A stretch of DNA of 64,000 bases from JADLHS01 sp049840435 (GCA_049840435.1 JASGKY010000043.1:124001-188000); one strand, 5' to 3'; shown: positions 28,348 through 39,100, counted from the first letter of the stretch. Notes: generated by a model not told the origin, from the sequence alone. Made by a program: numbers and translations.

Positions 28348-30098
28348 TGATTATGACCCAAACAATTGAAAGACCAGCTACCCGTCGAACGGGACTCGTC
28401 TCCTTAGTGCGTCCGCTGGCGATTGGGGCGATAGCGCTTGTTTTAGCGGGAGATGTGTTGGCTCAGAATGCCGCCAGCACAAATTTGACAGTGACGCCAG
28501 GGCCAACTCAGGCCGAGTTCAAGGCGCAGTCCGAGTTAATTCAAAAACTTTTGGGGCGCATTGATCAATTGGAAAAGAATGATGTAACGCGGGCTGCCAC
28601 AGTGGCCGAAGAAGCGGCCAAGGCCCAAGCCGCGACCGATGCCCTCAAGAAGGAGCACGAAGCGCGCGAGCAAAAGCTTTTGGGCCGTATTGGTGAACTC
28701 GAAGGCAAAGTCGGTTCGCTCGAAGCAGGCCGAGTGCTGCCGGAAATCGCCGTGACCTCCGAAGATGGGCCGACGCTGCCGGAGTTGGATCAGAAGATTC
28801 GCATCGCTGAGCGGAAGAGTGAGCTGGCGGCGGAGGCGGCGGAAGCAAGAGCCAAGGAAGCGCCCAAGCTGATCATCGGGCAAAGTGGTTTTTCGTTTGC
28901 CTCGGCGGACACAAATTTCGTGTTCAAGTTGCGCGGGTTGATTCAGCTGGATTCTCGCACGTTCTTTGGCGATAACGAACTGCTGCAAGGCAACGACAGT
29001 TTTCTGCTGCGTCGGGCGCGACCGATTATCGAGGGCACAGTGTTCCGGGATTTCGATTTCCAGGTCGTGCCGGATTTCGCCGGCTCGGCGACCACCATTT
29101 TTGATGCAAACTTGAACTACCGTTTGCGTCCCGAGTTTCAGTTGAAGTTCGGCAAATTCAAATCGCCCATTGGATTTGAACAGCTTCAATCCGACGCGAC
29201 GTTGCCGTTCAATGAACGTTCGCTTGCCTCTTCACTCGTGCCGACGCGGGCGGTGGGCGTGCAGCTTTGGGGAGATGTTGCGGACGGCGCGATCAGCTAT
29301 GCAGCGGGAATCTTCAATGGCACCGGTGACAATCGCAATGCCAACGCCAGCGACTTTGGTGATGACAAGGAACTGGCGGGCCGGGTGTTTTTCCAACCGT
29401 TTAAGAAAAACGAATTCGTGGGATTGCAGGGAATAGGCTTTGGTTTGGGTGGCAGTTACAGCCAGGTCAAATCCAACGCGACGGGCTTGCCCAATACCAC
29501 GGGCGGCACCTTGCCTGGTTTTGCCACCGACGGACAACAGCAGTTCTTCGCCTACAATCCGGTCACCGGAACAGTCGTCGCGGACGGCACACACTGGCGG
29601 CTTGCGCCTCAAGCGTCTTATCTGAAAGGTCCGTTTGGTTTTCTCGGTGAATACACAATTTCGCATCAGGAAGTTCTGAACAATACGACGTTCGCCCGCG
29701 CCGCGCTTGAACACACCGCCTGGCAGGTTTCTGCTCAATGGGTGCTGACCGGTGAAGCCGCATCTTTTAATGGCATTAATCCGCAGCGTCCGTTCGATTT
29801 CAACACCGGCAACTGGGGCGCGTGGCAACTGGTCGCGCGTTACGGCCAGCTTAATATTGATGACGATACCTTTGGCAGCTTTGCCAACGCCGCCTCGTCC
29901 GCGAACTCGGCGACCGCTTGGGGAATTGGTCTCAACTGGTGGCTCAACAAAAACGTCCGCGTGCTGACCAGCTATTCGCACACAACATTCGAGGGCGGCG
30001 GCGCGTTCAACCTCGCTGACCCGAAGTCCATTCCGCAGGGTATCGTGACGCAGGAGGATGAAGACGTGTTCTTCACCCGCGTGCAAATCTCGTTCTAA
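28347..30098 (+). CDS. OprP/OprO-type outer-membrane porin with coiled-coil N-terminus
   Basis: A 583-residue protein with a signal peptide (LVRPLAIGAIALVLAGDVLA), a coiled coil of about 80 residues (IQKLLGRIDQLEKND...), then a 16-strand-type barrel starting LRGLIQLDSRTFFGDNE and FLLRRARPIIEGTVFRDFDF, characteristic of phosphate-selective porins O and P. It ends VFFTRVQISF with the terminal Phe usual for outer-membrane barrels. Because it sits between yezD and cysK, the physiological anion may be sulfate or a sulfonate rather than phosphate; that is inference. The start overlaps the yezD stop; ATG 28353 is an alternative. Confidence 0.85.
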   Translation: MIMTQTIERPATRRTGLVSLVRPLAIGAIALVLAGDVLAQNAASTNLTVTPGPTQAEFKAQSELIQKLLGRIDQLEKNDVTRAATVAEEAAKAQAATDALKKEHEAREQKLLGRIGELEGKVGSLEAGRVLPEIAVTSEDGPTLPELDQKIRIAERKSELAAEAAEARAKEAPKLIIGQSGFSFASADTNFVFKLRGLIQLDSRTFFGDNELLQGNDSFLLRRARPIIEGTVFRDFDFQVVPDFAGSATTIFDANLNYRLRPEFQLKFGKFKSPIGFEQLQSDATLPFNERSLASSLVPTRAVGVQLWGDVADGAISYAAGIFNGTGDNRNANASDFGDDKELAGRVFFQPFKKNEFVGLQGIGFGLGGSYSQVKSNATGLPNTTGGTLPGFATDGQQQFFAYNPVTGTVVADGTHWRLAPQASYLKGPFGFLGEYTISHQEVLNNTTFARAALEHTAWQVSAQWVLTGEAASFNGINPQRPFDFNTGNWGAWQLVARYGQLNIDDDTFGSFANAASSANSATAWGIGLNWWLNKNVRVLTSYSHTTFEGGGAFNLADPKSIPQGIVTQEDEDVFFTRVQISF

Positions 30099-30152
30099 AC
30101 CGCACTGGAAACAAAAGCTGAATCAAGCGTAACCATCAACTGACTGAAAGCC

Positions 30153-31130
30153 ATGTCTCGCATCTACAACGACATCACTGAAACCATCGGCAACACGCCG
30201 CTTGTGCGGCTGAACCGCGTCGCCAAGAAGCACGGCGCGGTGGCCGACATCCTCGTGAAACTTGAATCGTTCAATCCGCTTTCCAGTGTGAAAGACCGCA
30301 TCGGCGTGGCGATGATTGATGACGCACTCAAGTCAGGAAAGATCAGTCAGGACACGGTGTTGATCGAGCCGACGAGTGGTAACACCGGCATCGCGCTGGC
30401 GTTCGTTGCGGCATCACGCGGGTTGAAGCTCATTCTCACGATGCCGGAAACGATGAGCACAGAGCGGCGGAAATTATTGAAGATTTTTGGGGCGCGCCTC
30501 GTGTTAACCGAAGGCGCGAAGGGTATGAAAGGCGCCATCGCCAAAGCGGAAGAACTCAAGCAGCAGATTCCGAACAGCGTCATTTTGCAACAGTTCTCCA
30601 ATCCGTCGAACCCGGCGATTCATCGCAAGACGACGGCGGAAGAAATCTGGCGCGACACGGATGGTAAGGTGGATTTCGTCGTCGCCGGCGTCGGCACGGG
30701 CGGCACGATCACGGGCGTGGCGGAAGTCATTAAGGAGCGCAAGCCGTCGTTCAAAGCCGTGGCCGTCGAGCCGATCAAGTCGCCGGTGATTTCCGGTGGC
30801 CAACCCGGGCCGCACAAGTTGCAGGGTATTGGCGCGGGTTTCATTCCTGACAATCTTAATACGAAGATCGTGGACGAAGTCATCAAGGTGGATGAAGCCG
30901 ATTCCGGCCCGGTCTCGAAAGAGGTCAATCAACTCGATGGCATCCCCGTCGGGATTTCGAGCGGCGCGATCATCTGGGCGGCGTTGCAATTGGCGAAGCG
31001 ACCTGAGAACGCCGGGAAGCAGATCGTCGCCATCGCGCCGTCAGCCAACGAGCGTTACCTGAGTTCGTGGTTGTTCGCCGATGTGAACGTGGACGGCGAC
31101 AAGGTCGAGGACTTGGTCTGGAAAGCCTGA
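30153..31130 (+). CDS. cysK: Cysteine synthase A (O-acetylserine sulfhydrylase)
   Basis: A 325-residue PLP enzyme that makes cysteine from O-acetylserine and sulfide. It has the PLP lysine in NPLSSVKDRIG (K47), the phosphate- and substrate-binding PTSGNTGIALAF loop, GVGTGGTITG, and the C-terminal GISSGAIIWAA region. Length and order are normal for CysK. It lies 54 bp after the porin gene and probably shares its transcript. Its substrate would come from the serine acetyltransferase at 53814. Confidence 0.95.
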   Translation: MSRIYNDITETIGNTPLVRLNRVAKKHGAVADILVKLESFNPLSSVKDRIGVAMIDDALKSGKISQDTVLIEPTSGNTGIALAFVAASRGLKLILTMPETMSTERRKLLKIFGARLVLTEGAKGMKGAIAKAEELKQQIPNSVILQQFSNPSNPAIHRKTTAEEIWRDTDGKVDFVVAGVGTGGTITGVAEVIKERKPSFKAVAVEPIKSPVISGGQPGPHKLQGIGAGFIPDNLNTKIVDEVIKVDEADSGPVSKEVNQLDGIPVGISSGAIIWAALQLAKRPENAGKQIVAIAPSANERYLSSWLFADVNVDGDKVEDLVWKA

Positions 31131-31155
31131 GTTCGCATCAAATAAAAATTTAACC

Positions 31156-31179
31156 GGCCTTCCTGAGCCACAGGCGGCC
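31156..31179 (+). terminator. Hairpin after cysK
   Basis: GGCC-TT-CCTG, loop AGCCA, CAGG-C-GGCC: a bulged 8-bp stem 26 bp after the stop codon. Without a T-tract it is a weak terminator or the first hairpin of the following leader. Confidence 0.4.
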
Positions 31180-31210
31180 CGACTGAAATGAAACTAAAAA
31201 TTTACGGCAG

Positions 31211-31259
31211 CTCACCGGACCACCGGAGGTTTCCCAAGAAGAACCTGAAACCCGGTGAG
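31211..31259 (+). promoter_or_regulatory. Structured leader element, dyad motif copy A
   Basis: It contains TCACCGG-ACCA-CCGGAGG (31212-31229), one of five copies of the dyad motif in the window. Here the first CTCACCGG (31211-31218) can also pair over 8 bp with CCGGTGAG (31252-31259), enclosing an AGGTT/AACCT stem. The two folds exclude one another. It lies 166 bp ahead of the exported-protein gene at 31425. Confidence 0.4.
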
Positions 31260-31424
31260 TCTGAGAGATACAGCCGAGACGGCAGTTAGTTCCCCGCCGC
31301 AACTCTTCATTGTTCTCCGCAGTCTTCTGGACGTGTCGCTGGCTTGTGACGCGACCGCGCTCGCGCGCGGACGTTTTGGGCGTTCTTCTTCAAACGCAGA
31401 ACAAACAATCCAAAGCAGTAGAAC

Positions 31425-32411
31425 ATGAAGATGAATCAAAACCCGAAACTCCTCCGTAGCGTGGCTGCGGTGGTGGGTGGTTTTGCCTTGTTCACCGGGG
31501 CGGTCTCCGCCGCTCCGTTTGTTTACACGTCGGGCGATCTGGTGTTGACCTTCCGCAGGACGGGCAACGCCTCCGACTACGTAGTGAACCTCGGCAAAGT
31601 CACAGGCTACAATCAACTGCCGGCAGGTACGACCTTGGTCGTGACCAATCTGTCCGGCGCACAACTCAGCTCGGCGTTTGCCGCTGACTACAACGACCTG
31701 AAATGGTCGGTGGCAGCCGCCAGCCGTCCGGATAATCCGGTGGCGGGCTATCCTTTGCAAACTCTCTGGGTCACGCGGCCCCGGTCCGAGGCTGTGATTC
31801 AGTCGTCCCCGTGGCTGCGCAAATCCACCGCGTCGCAAGGCAACGTCTCCAGTCAGATCGGCGCCGTGGGCGGCAATGCCGCGAGCGCCAGCAGCCTGTT
31901 GGGGGCCGGCGCAAACAACACGGTGACGGGCGTGGTGATTCCGGTGAGTCATTACTACAACGTCAGCACGCCGATCGGAGCAGCGGGCAACTACGCCGGT
32001 AATTTCCAAGGCAATGTCGAGACGGTAACGGCCTCGGACTTTGTTGATGAACCGGCCAATGTCTCCCGGGCGGACTTCTACGAGTTGCAGCCCGGCTCAG
32101 GCAATCCCCCGGCCACGTATCTCGGTTACTTCGAGCTGAAGCCCGATGGCTCGCTGACGTTCAGCACGCCGTCAACACTGCCGCCGGCGCCGACCATCAC
32201 CAGCATTGTGCGGGCGGGTGGCGTCACCACGGTGTCGTTTGCAACCCAAACCGGTTTCACCTATCGCTTGCGATCGGTGGGAGCGGCGGGTTTGAACACG
32301 CCGATTTCAACTTGGACCCTCGGTAACTCCATCGTGGGTACTGGTGGTGTCTTAACCCTCACTGATACCAGTTCGGATGAGGTCCGTTTCTATGCCTTGG
32401 ATGTGCAATAA
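31425..32411 (+). CDS. Exported protein of unknown function
   Basis: A 328-residue protein with a signal peptide (LLRSVAAVVGGFALFTGAVSAA). The N-terminal part of the mature region (VYTSGDLVLTFRRTGNASDY, VVNLGKVTGY) is of a type seen in exported verrucomicrobial proteins. The C-terminus forms a beta domain (GGVTTVSFATQTGFTYRLRS, then VRFYALDVQ), like the small modules that end many secreted proteins of this phylum. No PEP-CTERM tail. The 290-bp leader holds dyad motif copy A. I do not recognise a function. Confidence 0.75.
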   Translation: MKMNQNPKLLRSVAAVVGGFALFTGAVSAAPFVYTSGDLVLTFRRTGNASDYVVNLGKVTGYNQLPAGTTLVVTNLSGAQLSSAFAADYNDLKWSVAAASRPDNPVAGYPLQTLWVTRPRSEAVIQSSPWLRKSTASQGNVSSQIGAVGGNAASASSLLGAGANNTVTGVVIPVSHYYNVSTPIGAAGNYAGNFQGNVETVTASDFVDEPANVSRADFYELQPGSGNPPATYLGYFELKPDGSLTFSTPSTLPPAPTITSIVRAGGVTTVSFATQTGFTYRLRSVGAAGLNTPISTWTLGNSIVGTGGVLTLTDTSSDEVRFYALDVQ

Positions 32412-32474
32412 ACCTCCAGGCGCTCAACTTAAACCATGATCCAGAAAAAATTTAACCTATTTGAATGACCGAAT

Positions 32475-33569
32475 ATGAAAACTCTTAAACTGACTCTGAC
32501 AGCATTGGCGGGCGTGTTGCTCGTCTCCAGCACCCAGGCGCAGGTGGAAATCAACATTTCCGGCGCGGTGGCTTTCCGCAGCACGGCTTACCGGGCGATC
32601 CGCAGCCTGTTCCTCAACAACGGGGGAACTTTGACCTCGCAGAATCCTGCGGACGGCAGCGGCACGCCGGCACAACTGAAGGTGACGTGGACGGGAACGA
32701 TTCCCAGTCTCTACGGAGCACAAACTGTGACCGTGCGCGCCTTCTACAACGGTGCCGTCGCGGGCATTCAAGATCTCACGCAGGACCGTCTCGTGCAGTT
32801 CCTCGCCACATCAACCCCGGGCGACACCACGTTGAGCACGGACAAAAAGGCGGACATCGCCTTCTCGTCCACGTATCAGGCATCCACGGAGTTCAACAAC
32901 CCGATTCTGCAGGACGAAATCTTTGGCGTGACGCCGATCAACCTGGTCAAGAGCACGGTGGGCACCGCTGGCATCACCAACATCACCTCGCACCAGTTGC
33001 GCACGTTGGCGGCCAACGGCTCGCTGCCTGCGTGGTTCTTCACCGGCAACACGAACGACACGCAGACAATTTACTTCATCAATCGTGATCCTACTGCGGG
33101 TCAGCGCGTAGTGTTGTTTGCTGACGCCCTCTATAACGGCAGCCCGATCTCCTATTTCTGGACCAATAACGCGTTGGGTTATGTCGTGGACGCGACGGGC
33201 CGCTCTGCCACCCAGATCACCACGCACCTCACCACGTATAGCAATGCGATCAGTTATCTGATCTCGGAAGACTCCTACAACGTGAACACGGGATTGAACA
33301 TCCTTAGCTACAATGGCAACAAGGCGTTCAAAGGCACGTTCAGCAACACGACCACCAACGACTTCAATCCAGTCATTGATGGCCAATACAGCTTGTGGGT
33401 GTATGAGCATCTGTTGAACAAGACCACCGCCGCCAGCCAAGTCACGGCTTTCCGTGGAGCGCTGGTTGCGGCGATCCAAACCGAACTCCAAACCTCCTCG
33501 TTCTCGATTCCGGAAGGCCGCGTCCGGGTGGAACGTCAGGCCGACGGCGCGCCCGTCGCCCCGAAATGA
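32475..33569 (+). CDS. Exported protein, possibly periplasmic-binding-like
   Basis: A 364-residue protein with a clean signal peptide (LKLTLTALAGVLLVSSTQAQ). The mature start VEINISGAVAFRSTAYRAIR resembles the ISGAxAFR opening of PstS-like phosphate-binding proteins, and the protein has the length of that family. The rest (KKADIAFSSTYQASTEF, then DEIFGVTPINLV) is compatible but not diagnostic. No transporter genes adjoin. It is likely a soluble periplasmic or secreted protein; ligand unknown. A strong hairpin follows. Confidence 0.7.
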   Translation: MKTLKLTLTALAGVLLVSSTQAQVEINISGAVAFRSTAYRAIRSLFLNNGGTLTSQNPADGSGTPAQLKVTWTGTIPSLYGAQTVTVRAFYNGAVAGIQDLTQDRLVQFLATSTPGDTTLSTDKKADIAFSSTYQASTEFNNPILQDEIFGVTPINLVKSTVGTAGITNITSHQLRTLAANGSLPAWFFTGNTNDTQTIYFINRDPTAGQRVVLFADALYNGSPISYFWTNNALGYVVDATGRSATQITTHLTTYSNAISYLISEDSYNVNTGLNILSYNGNKAFKGTFSNTTTNDFNPVIDGQYSLWVYEHLLNKTTAASQVTAFRGALVAAIQTELQTSSFSIPEGRVRVERQADGAPVAPK

Positions 33570-33584
33570 TCCGCTGATGGTTTC

Positions 33585-33614
33585 AACCGGCGCGGGGCAA
33601 GCCTCGCGCCGGTT
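33585..33614 (+). terminator. Hairpin terminator
   Basis: AACCGGCGCG, 10-nt loop, CGCGCCGGTT followed by TTCG: a perfect 10-bp stem starting 16 bp after the stop codon, separating this gene from the secretion operon. Confidence 0.65.
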
Positions 33615-33661
33615 TTCGCCGCGCGACCATACCGATGGAGCCAATGTCATCAAGTCGTCCC

Positions 33662-36133
33662 ATGTCGTTTTTCCGATCCGGATATTTTTATGCAATCGTC
33701 CTGTTGCTGGTTGCCCTCTCGGGTAGCGAGCAGGCTCATGCCCAGACGACGAATGCGCCGGTCGTTCCCAGCTTTCAGGTCAGTCGTTATGAAATCGTCG
33801 GCAGCACCGCGCTCGATCAATCCGCCGTGGATCGTGCCATGCAAAGCGCCACGGGCACGAACATCACCGTGCCGCAGATCCGCCGCTCACTGACGAAGCT
33901 CCAGCAAGCGTTCCGAGATCGCGGCTATCTCCGCGCCGCCATTACCGTGCCGCAACAGCCGTTGATCAACGGCGTTGTACGGCTCCACGTCGTTTCAGGT
34001 CCGAATCAAAATGAACCCGCCACCGCCCCGGTCACGTTACCCGCAGCGCTCGCGTCCAGTTACAATTTCCAACACTTCGAGATTTACGGAAACAGCGCGC
34101 TGCAACCAGATGAGATTGATCGCCTCCTGAGTCCGGCGGCTGGCGACACCGCAAATCTGGACTCGCTCGAAAAAGCGCTCGCCCAATTGCAGGCGACCTA
34201 TCGCGAGCGCGGTTACTATGCTGCCACGGTCAAGTTGCCGCAACAGGTGCTCACCGACGGCACGGTCATCATCAAAGTCGAAGAAGGACTCACCCTCGCT
34301 GCCGAAGAAGCCTTGGCCACAGCGCGAGTCGCTGCCATCGCCGCGACAAACAAGCCCGCACCGCCGCGCACGTTTGAAGTCCAGCATTACGACATCGTCG
34401 GCAACACGTTGTTGTCCCAGCCGACCATTGATGCCGTCATCACCAACGGCATCGGTACGAACATCACCTTTGCGCAGGTGCAGAAAGTTTTGGGCGGGCT
34501 GCAACTGGCTTATCGCGAACGCGGCTACGCCAGCGCCAAGGTATCCTTGCCGCAACAACAACTCACCAACGCGACCATCCGAGTGCAGGTGTTGGAAGGT
34601 GTGCTCGTGGACGTGCGCGTGACGGGCAATCGCTACTTCAGTTCCAACAACGTGCTTCGCGCGCTGCCGTCCGTGCGCAACGCACTACTTTGGAAGGATG
34701 AAGTCGTCAACAGCACGGTGTTGCAACGCGAGGTGGATCTCGCGAATCAAAATCGCGACCGCACGATTTATCCGGTCATTACACCCGGTCCAGAGCCGGG
34801 CACGAGTGCGCTCGAATTACGCGTGAAGGATCGCCTCCCGCTGCATGGCAAGGTGGATTTGAACAACCAGAACACGCCCGGCACCCCCGATTGGCGCATC
34901 AACACCAGTTTGAATTACGCCAACATTGGTCAGCACGAACATTCGCTCGGATTGTTCTACGGTTTTTCTCCGGAGGAGAAAAAGCCCGAGGAGTTTCGAA
35001 ACGCCGGCCTTTTCGATCTGCCGTTGATTGTGAATTATGGCGCGTTTTATCGCCTGCCATTGGGTGAATCCGACGCGGTGCAGCAACAGGTCAACAGTGA
35101 CCTGGGGAATTTCGGCTTTGACGAAGCGACCAAACAATTCCGCCTGCCGCCTCCGGGCGCGCGGCCCGACGTGACGTTCACCATTGGGGGTTCGTCGAGT
35201 GATACGGGGGTGACTTATGGTCCGGCGGGAATCGTTTCCCAAACGCCGTTGCTGACCATTGTCTCGCAGGACTCGGGACAGGAACTGAGTCGCACGCGCA
35301 ACGCAGGAACGGTGTTCAACCTGCCAGTCGTCCTAAGTGCCGCTTCGCGGTTCAACTTCACGCTGGGGGCAGATTTCAAAAGCTACCGTAAGGACAGTTA
35401 CAACACGAACAACTTCATCATCACCACTGTGGTCACGAACTCATCCGGTTCGCAGACCATTGAAAGCCGGGTTGCTTCCGCGCAGCCGCTGCGCCGCACG
35501 GGCGTTGATTATTTACCGTTGAACTACGCGGTGACCTTCTCCAGCGCCGACAAGACGGGCACCACGTTGGGGCAGCTTGGCATCAACGCCAACTTTATCG
35601 GTGATGACGCAGACTTTATCGCGTCGTCCTATACGACCGACGCGCGGTCAAGTTACGTCAAAGCGACGCTGAATCTGACGCGGGAGCAACAATTGCCCGG
35701 CGGCTACTCCTTGTTGTTGCGCGGCAATGGCCAACTTGCCAGCACGCCACTCATTAGCAACGAACAGTTCGCGCTCGGCGGGCTCAATAGCGTGCGCGGT
35801 TATTACGACGGTGACGAATACGGTGACCACGGCTGGTTCGCCAGCGTCGAAGCGCGCACGCCGTTCGTCACGGGCAACGTGCCAGTCTGGTCAGGCAATG
35901 CGCCGGTGTGGTTGCGCGGCTCGGTCTTCTTCGATGTCGGCCAGCGGTTTTACATTGATGACTCAGCTGTGGCGACAGCGCGGCGCACTTTGTCGGGGGC
36001 GGGATTCGCATTGTCGGCCAACATCAACAATCGCGTGGATGCCAAGGTCACGGTGGCCTGGCCGTTCAACGATTCCAACAACACGGAAGCGGGCGTGCCA
36101 CGCGCCAACTTCTCCATCGGAGCACAATTCTGA
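33662..36133 (+). CDS. Two-partner secretion transporter TpsB (ShlB/FhaC-like) with four POTRA domains
   Basis: Outer-membrane Omp85-superfamily protein that exports the TpsA encoded next. ATG 33662 begins a signal peptide (YFYAIVLLLVALSGSEQAHAQ). Three similar POTRA repeats follow, opening FQVSRYEIVGSTALD, FQHFEIYGNSALQ and FEVQHYDIVGNTLLS and each holding a YRERGY-like helix and a VPQQ/LPQQ strand. A fourth, canonical POTRA_2-type region starts VRVTGNRYFSSNNVLRALPS and ends before RLPLHGKVDLNNQNTPGTPDW. The barrel contains LGGLNSVRGYYDGDEYGDHGW, matching the VRGY motif of TpsB loop 6. FhaC has two POTRA domains and about 550 residues; this has four and about 820. The stop overlaps the TpsA start by 1 bp. 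Starts 27 bp upstream are also possible. Confidence 0.9.
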   Translation: MSFFRSGYFYAIVLLLVALSGSEQAHAQTTNAPVVPSFQVSRYEIVGSTALDQSAVDRAMQSATGTNITVPQIRRSLTKLQQAFRDRGYLRAAITVPQQPLINGVVRLHVVSGPNQNEPATAPVTLPAALASSYNFQHFEIYGNSALQPDEIDRLLSPAAGDTANLDSLEKALAQLQATYRERGYYAATVKLPQQVLTDGTVIIKVEEGLTLAAEEALATARVAAIAATNKPAPPRTFEVQHYDIVGNTLLSQPTIDAVITNGIGTNITFAQVQKVLGGLQLAYRERGYASAKVSLPQQQLTNATIRVQVLEGVLVDVRVTGNRYFSSNNVLRALPSVRNALLWKDEVVNSTVLQREVDLANQNRDRTIYPVITPGPEPGTSALELRVKDRLPLHGKVDLNNQNTPGTPDWRINTSLNYANIGQHEHSLGLFYGFSPEEKKPEEFRNAGLFDLPLIVNYGAFYRLPLGESDAVQQQVNSDLGNFGFDEATKQFRLPPPGARPDVTFTIGGSSSDTGVTYGPAGIVSQTPLLTIVSQDSGQELSRTRNAGTVFNLPVVLSAASRFNFTLGADFKSYRKDSYNTNNFIITTVVTNSSGSQTIESRVASAQPLRRTGVDYLPLNYAVTFSSADKTGTTLGQLGINANFIGDDADFIASSYTTDARSSYVKATLNLTREQQLPGGYSLLLRGNGQLASTPLISNEQFALGGLNSVRGYYDGDEYGDHGWFASVEARTPFVTGNVPVWSGNAPVWLRGSVFFDVGQRFYIDDSAVATARRTLSGAGFALSANINNRVDAKVTVAWPFNDSNNTEAGVPRANFSIGAQF

Positions 36134-39100
36134 TGAAAAATAATTCTCTCCAGCTGCTTTCGCTTCTGTTGGGTGTGCCAACGCTGGCATGGGCAAATCC
36201 CCAAGGCCTCACCGTCCAGAGCGGCACAGCCACGGCGGCGACCAGCGGCAATCAACTCACTATCACTGCATCGCACAACGCCTTTCTGAATTGGCAGTCG
36301 TTCAACATTGGCGCAGGGCAAACCACGAGTTTTATCCAGCCGTCTGCGACATCCGTCGTGTGGAATCGAATCAACGATGCAAGTCCCTCCCAGATTTATG
36401 GCAACCTCACGGCTAATGGCGTCGTGGTGTTGATGAACCAGAACGGATTTTATTTCGGCCCGAACTCGTTCGTGAGTGCGGCGGGCCTCGTGGTTTCCAC
36501 TGCGCCGATTGGGCCGATTGATTCCAGTGCCGGGTTGTTCTGGCAATTCACTGGCCCGTCGCCCAGCGTTAGCATTATCAACTACGGCCAGCTTAATGTC
36601 GGCAAGGGCGGCTCGGCGTTCCTCATTGCGGAGCGCATTGAGAATCATGGCACGATCTCCGCGCCGGAAGGCAACATTGGGTTGCTCGCCGGGCAGGAAG
36701 TGTTGCTGAGCGAACGTCCCGACGGGCGCGGCTTGAGCGCCACGGTGAAGTTGCCGACGGGTTCGGTGAACAATTCCGGCGACCTCATCGCCGATGCGGG
36801 CACGATTGCATTACAAGCGCAGGTGGTGAATCAAGGCGGATTGGTGCAGGCAAATTCTATCCGCGAACGTAATGGCATCATTGAACTTTTTGCCTCCGAT
36901 GCGATCACGCTGAGCGACAGCTCTGTGATCTCCACCAGCGGTGATGCAACGAGCGCAAGTGCGGGCGGTGAAATCGTCATTAAGTCGGACGGCACGTTTG
37001 CAGATTCGGCGGCATCACAGATTAATGTCACCGGTGGCGGACTCGGCGGCGACGGTGGGTTTGTGGAGGTTTCCGCGCCTTACATGTCCGCAGTGAATTC
37101 GCGAATTGATGGCAGCAGCTTTGGTGGGGTGGGAGGACGGCTGTTGATTGATCCGTTGAACATCACGATTGGCAACACTGGCAGCGGCAGCGCTGGCTCG
37201 GGCACGGTCGGTTCGGGTGACGCGCCCGCAGCGGGCACGCTTAGTTTGAATGTGAATTCCGCCTTCGTGGGCTTTTCTCAGATCACGTTGCAAGCGTTGA
37301 ACAACATCACCATCTCCAGCGGTACACTCTGGGATTTGGCGGCGAGCACAGGGATCAGTTCCCCCGGCAGTCTGCTCAAGCTGGAAGCGGGCAACAACAT
37401 CACGGTTGGCAGCGGCGCGAGTATTGTGGGTGGCGATGGTTGGTCGGTGACGTTACAGGCCGGGCGTAATTTCTCGCTCGCGGGTACGGTGGTTTCAGGC
37501 GTCGGCACAATTTCTTTCTCGGGCACGGCTTCGTTGCAAACGACCGATGGCAACATCAGTTTGCTGGCCGGCAACAACATCACAGTCGCCAGCGGTCACG
37601 TCCGCACAATTGGTGGTGGTAGTATCAACGCGCATGCGGTTGGTGGCAGCATCAACACCGGTACGAAAGCCAATGGGTATCAGTTCCTGCCGACAGGCTA
37701 TCAGGTCAGCGCCGATCTTGGAGGCATCAGCACGGCCAACGGCGGCGACGTAACGTTGACGGCGGGTTTGGATGTCACGAGTTATTTGCCGATTGCCGGC
37801 GGCGGGCAGACGGATGCGGGCAGCGGTGCTTTCGGTGCGGCGCCTGGTAATGTCACTGTTACCGCCGGGCGCGATGTTTCCGGGCATTACGTTGTGCGCA
37901 ATGGCACTGGTAGTATCACGGCAGGTCGCAACGCTGGCACGACAACGCGCCTGCTGGCTTTAAGTCTCGTGACGGGTGGATGGAACGTTAGCGCTGCGCA
38001 AGACATCTTGTTACAGGAGGTGCGCAATCCCAACGGCGTGTTCAACAATCTTGGCTCCAGCTCGTCGCCGTATCGCTATCTTTTCGATTACGCCCCGGAT
38101 GCTTACACGGTTTTGAATGCTGGAAACTCTGTGCAACTGCTTGGCACGGCATTGCCGCGTTACACCGATGCGTTCTCTCGCAACATGCCGGCAATCTACC
38201 CGGGCACGCTGGAAATTACCGCCGGGGCGGGTGGGGTGATTTTGGGCAATGACGTGATTCTTTTCCCATCGCCGCTCGGCAATCTGGAAATCACCACGAC
38301 GGATAGTGGCTCGCTGGTCGGCACCAAAGTCGGCGGGCTGGCACAACTGATTCTCTCCGACAGCGGCAAGACCCAGTATAAGGTGGCCGGGGATTTTGGC
38401 ATCGCCGACCACGCCAGCGTGCCGATCCATCTCAATGACTCCGAGCCGTTGAAGTTGGACATCTCTGGCGACTTGGAGTCGGTGTTGATCGGGTCGGCAA
38501 AAGCTGCGGAAATCAACGTCGGAGGTGATCTGATCAATAGCCGCTTCGATGGGCAGAATCTGCATGATTCCGACGTGACGACCATCAACGTCGCGGGCGA
38601 CATCATCAATCGCAACATCTTCACCACGGTGATCTCGGACACGGCACCGAACTTTACGCTGTTTGATCCGCTCTTGAACTTGGTTTATCCGCCGCTCGCC
38701 GGCACCGCCGCCGGGGTGCAGAACCAATTCTTTTACAACGCGACCACAAAGGAACTCACCTTCCAAGGGCGCATGACGGGCGATCAGTTGCAAGCGTTGT
38801 TGACCCTGCGGGTGCGTTCGTTCGATGCGAATGGCAACGCCATCGTGGATGAAAATGGCGAGCCTGTGACGGTGTCGGCGACTTTCATCAACGCGACGGT
38901 ATTGCAACAATTGTATGCGGCGAGTCAGGATGTGCCGACTGATCCGGATACAGGTTATCGTCTCGGTGGTGGCGGGCAGTTCAATATCACCGCCAACAAC
39001 ATGGACCTTGGCGCGACGGTTGGCGTCGTATCGCAAGGCCCGCGCGCCAATGCGGCGTTGGCGAATTACTTCACGGAAGGGGCGGACATCAACATCACGC

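Noticed and set aside
33635..33661. Earlier TpsB start
   Set aside because: Adds only nine residues before the basic end of the signal peptide; possible but less typical.
38011..39036. 341-codon minus-strand frame
   Set aside because: Antisense to TpsA repeats, no recognisable feature.
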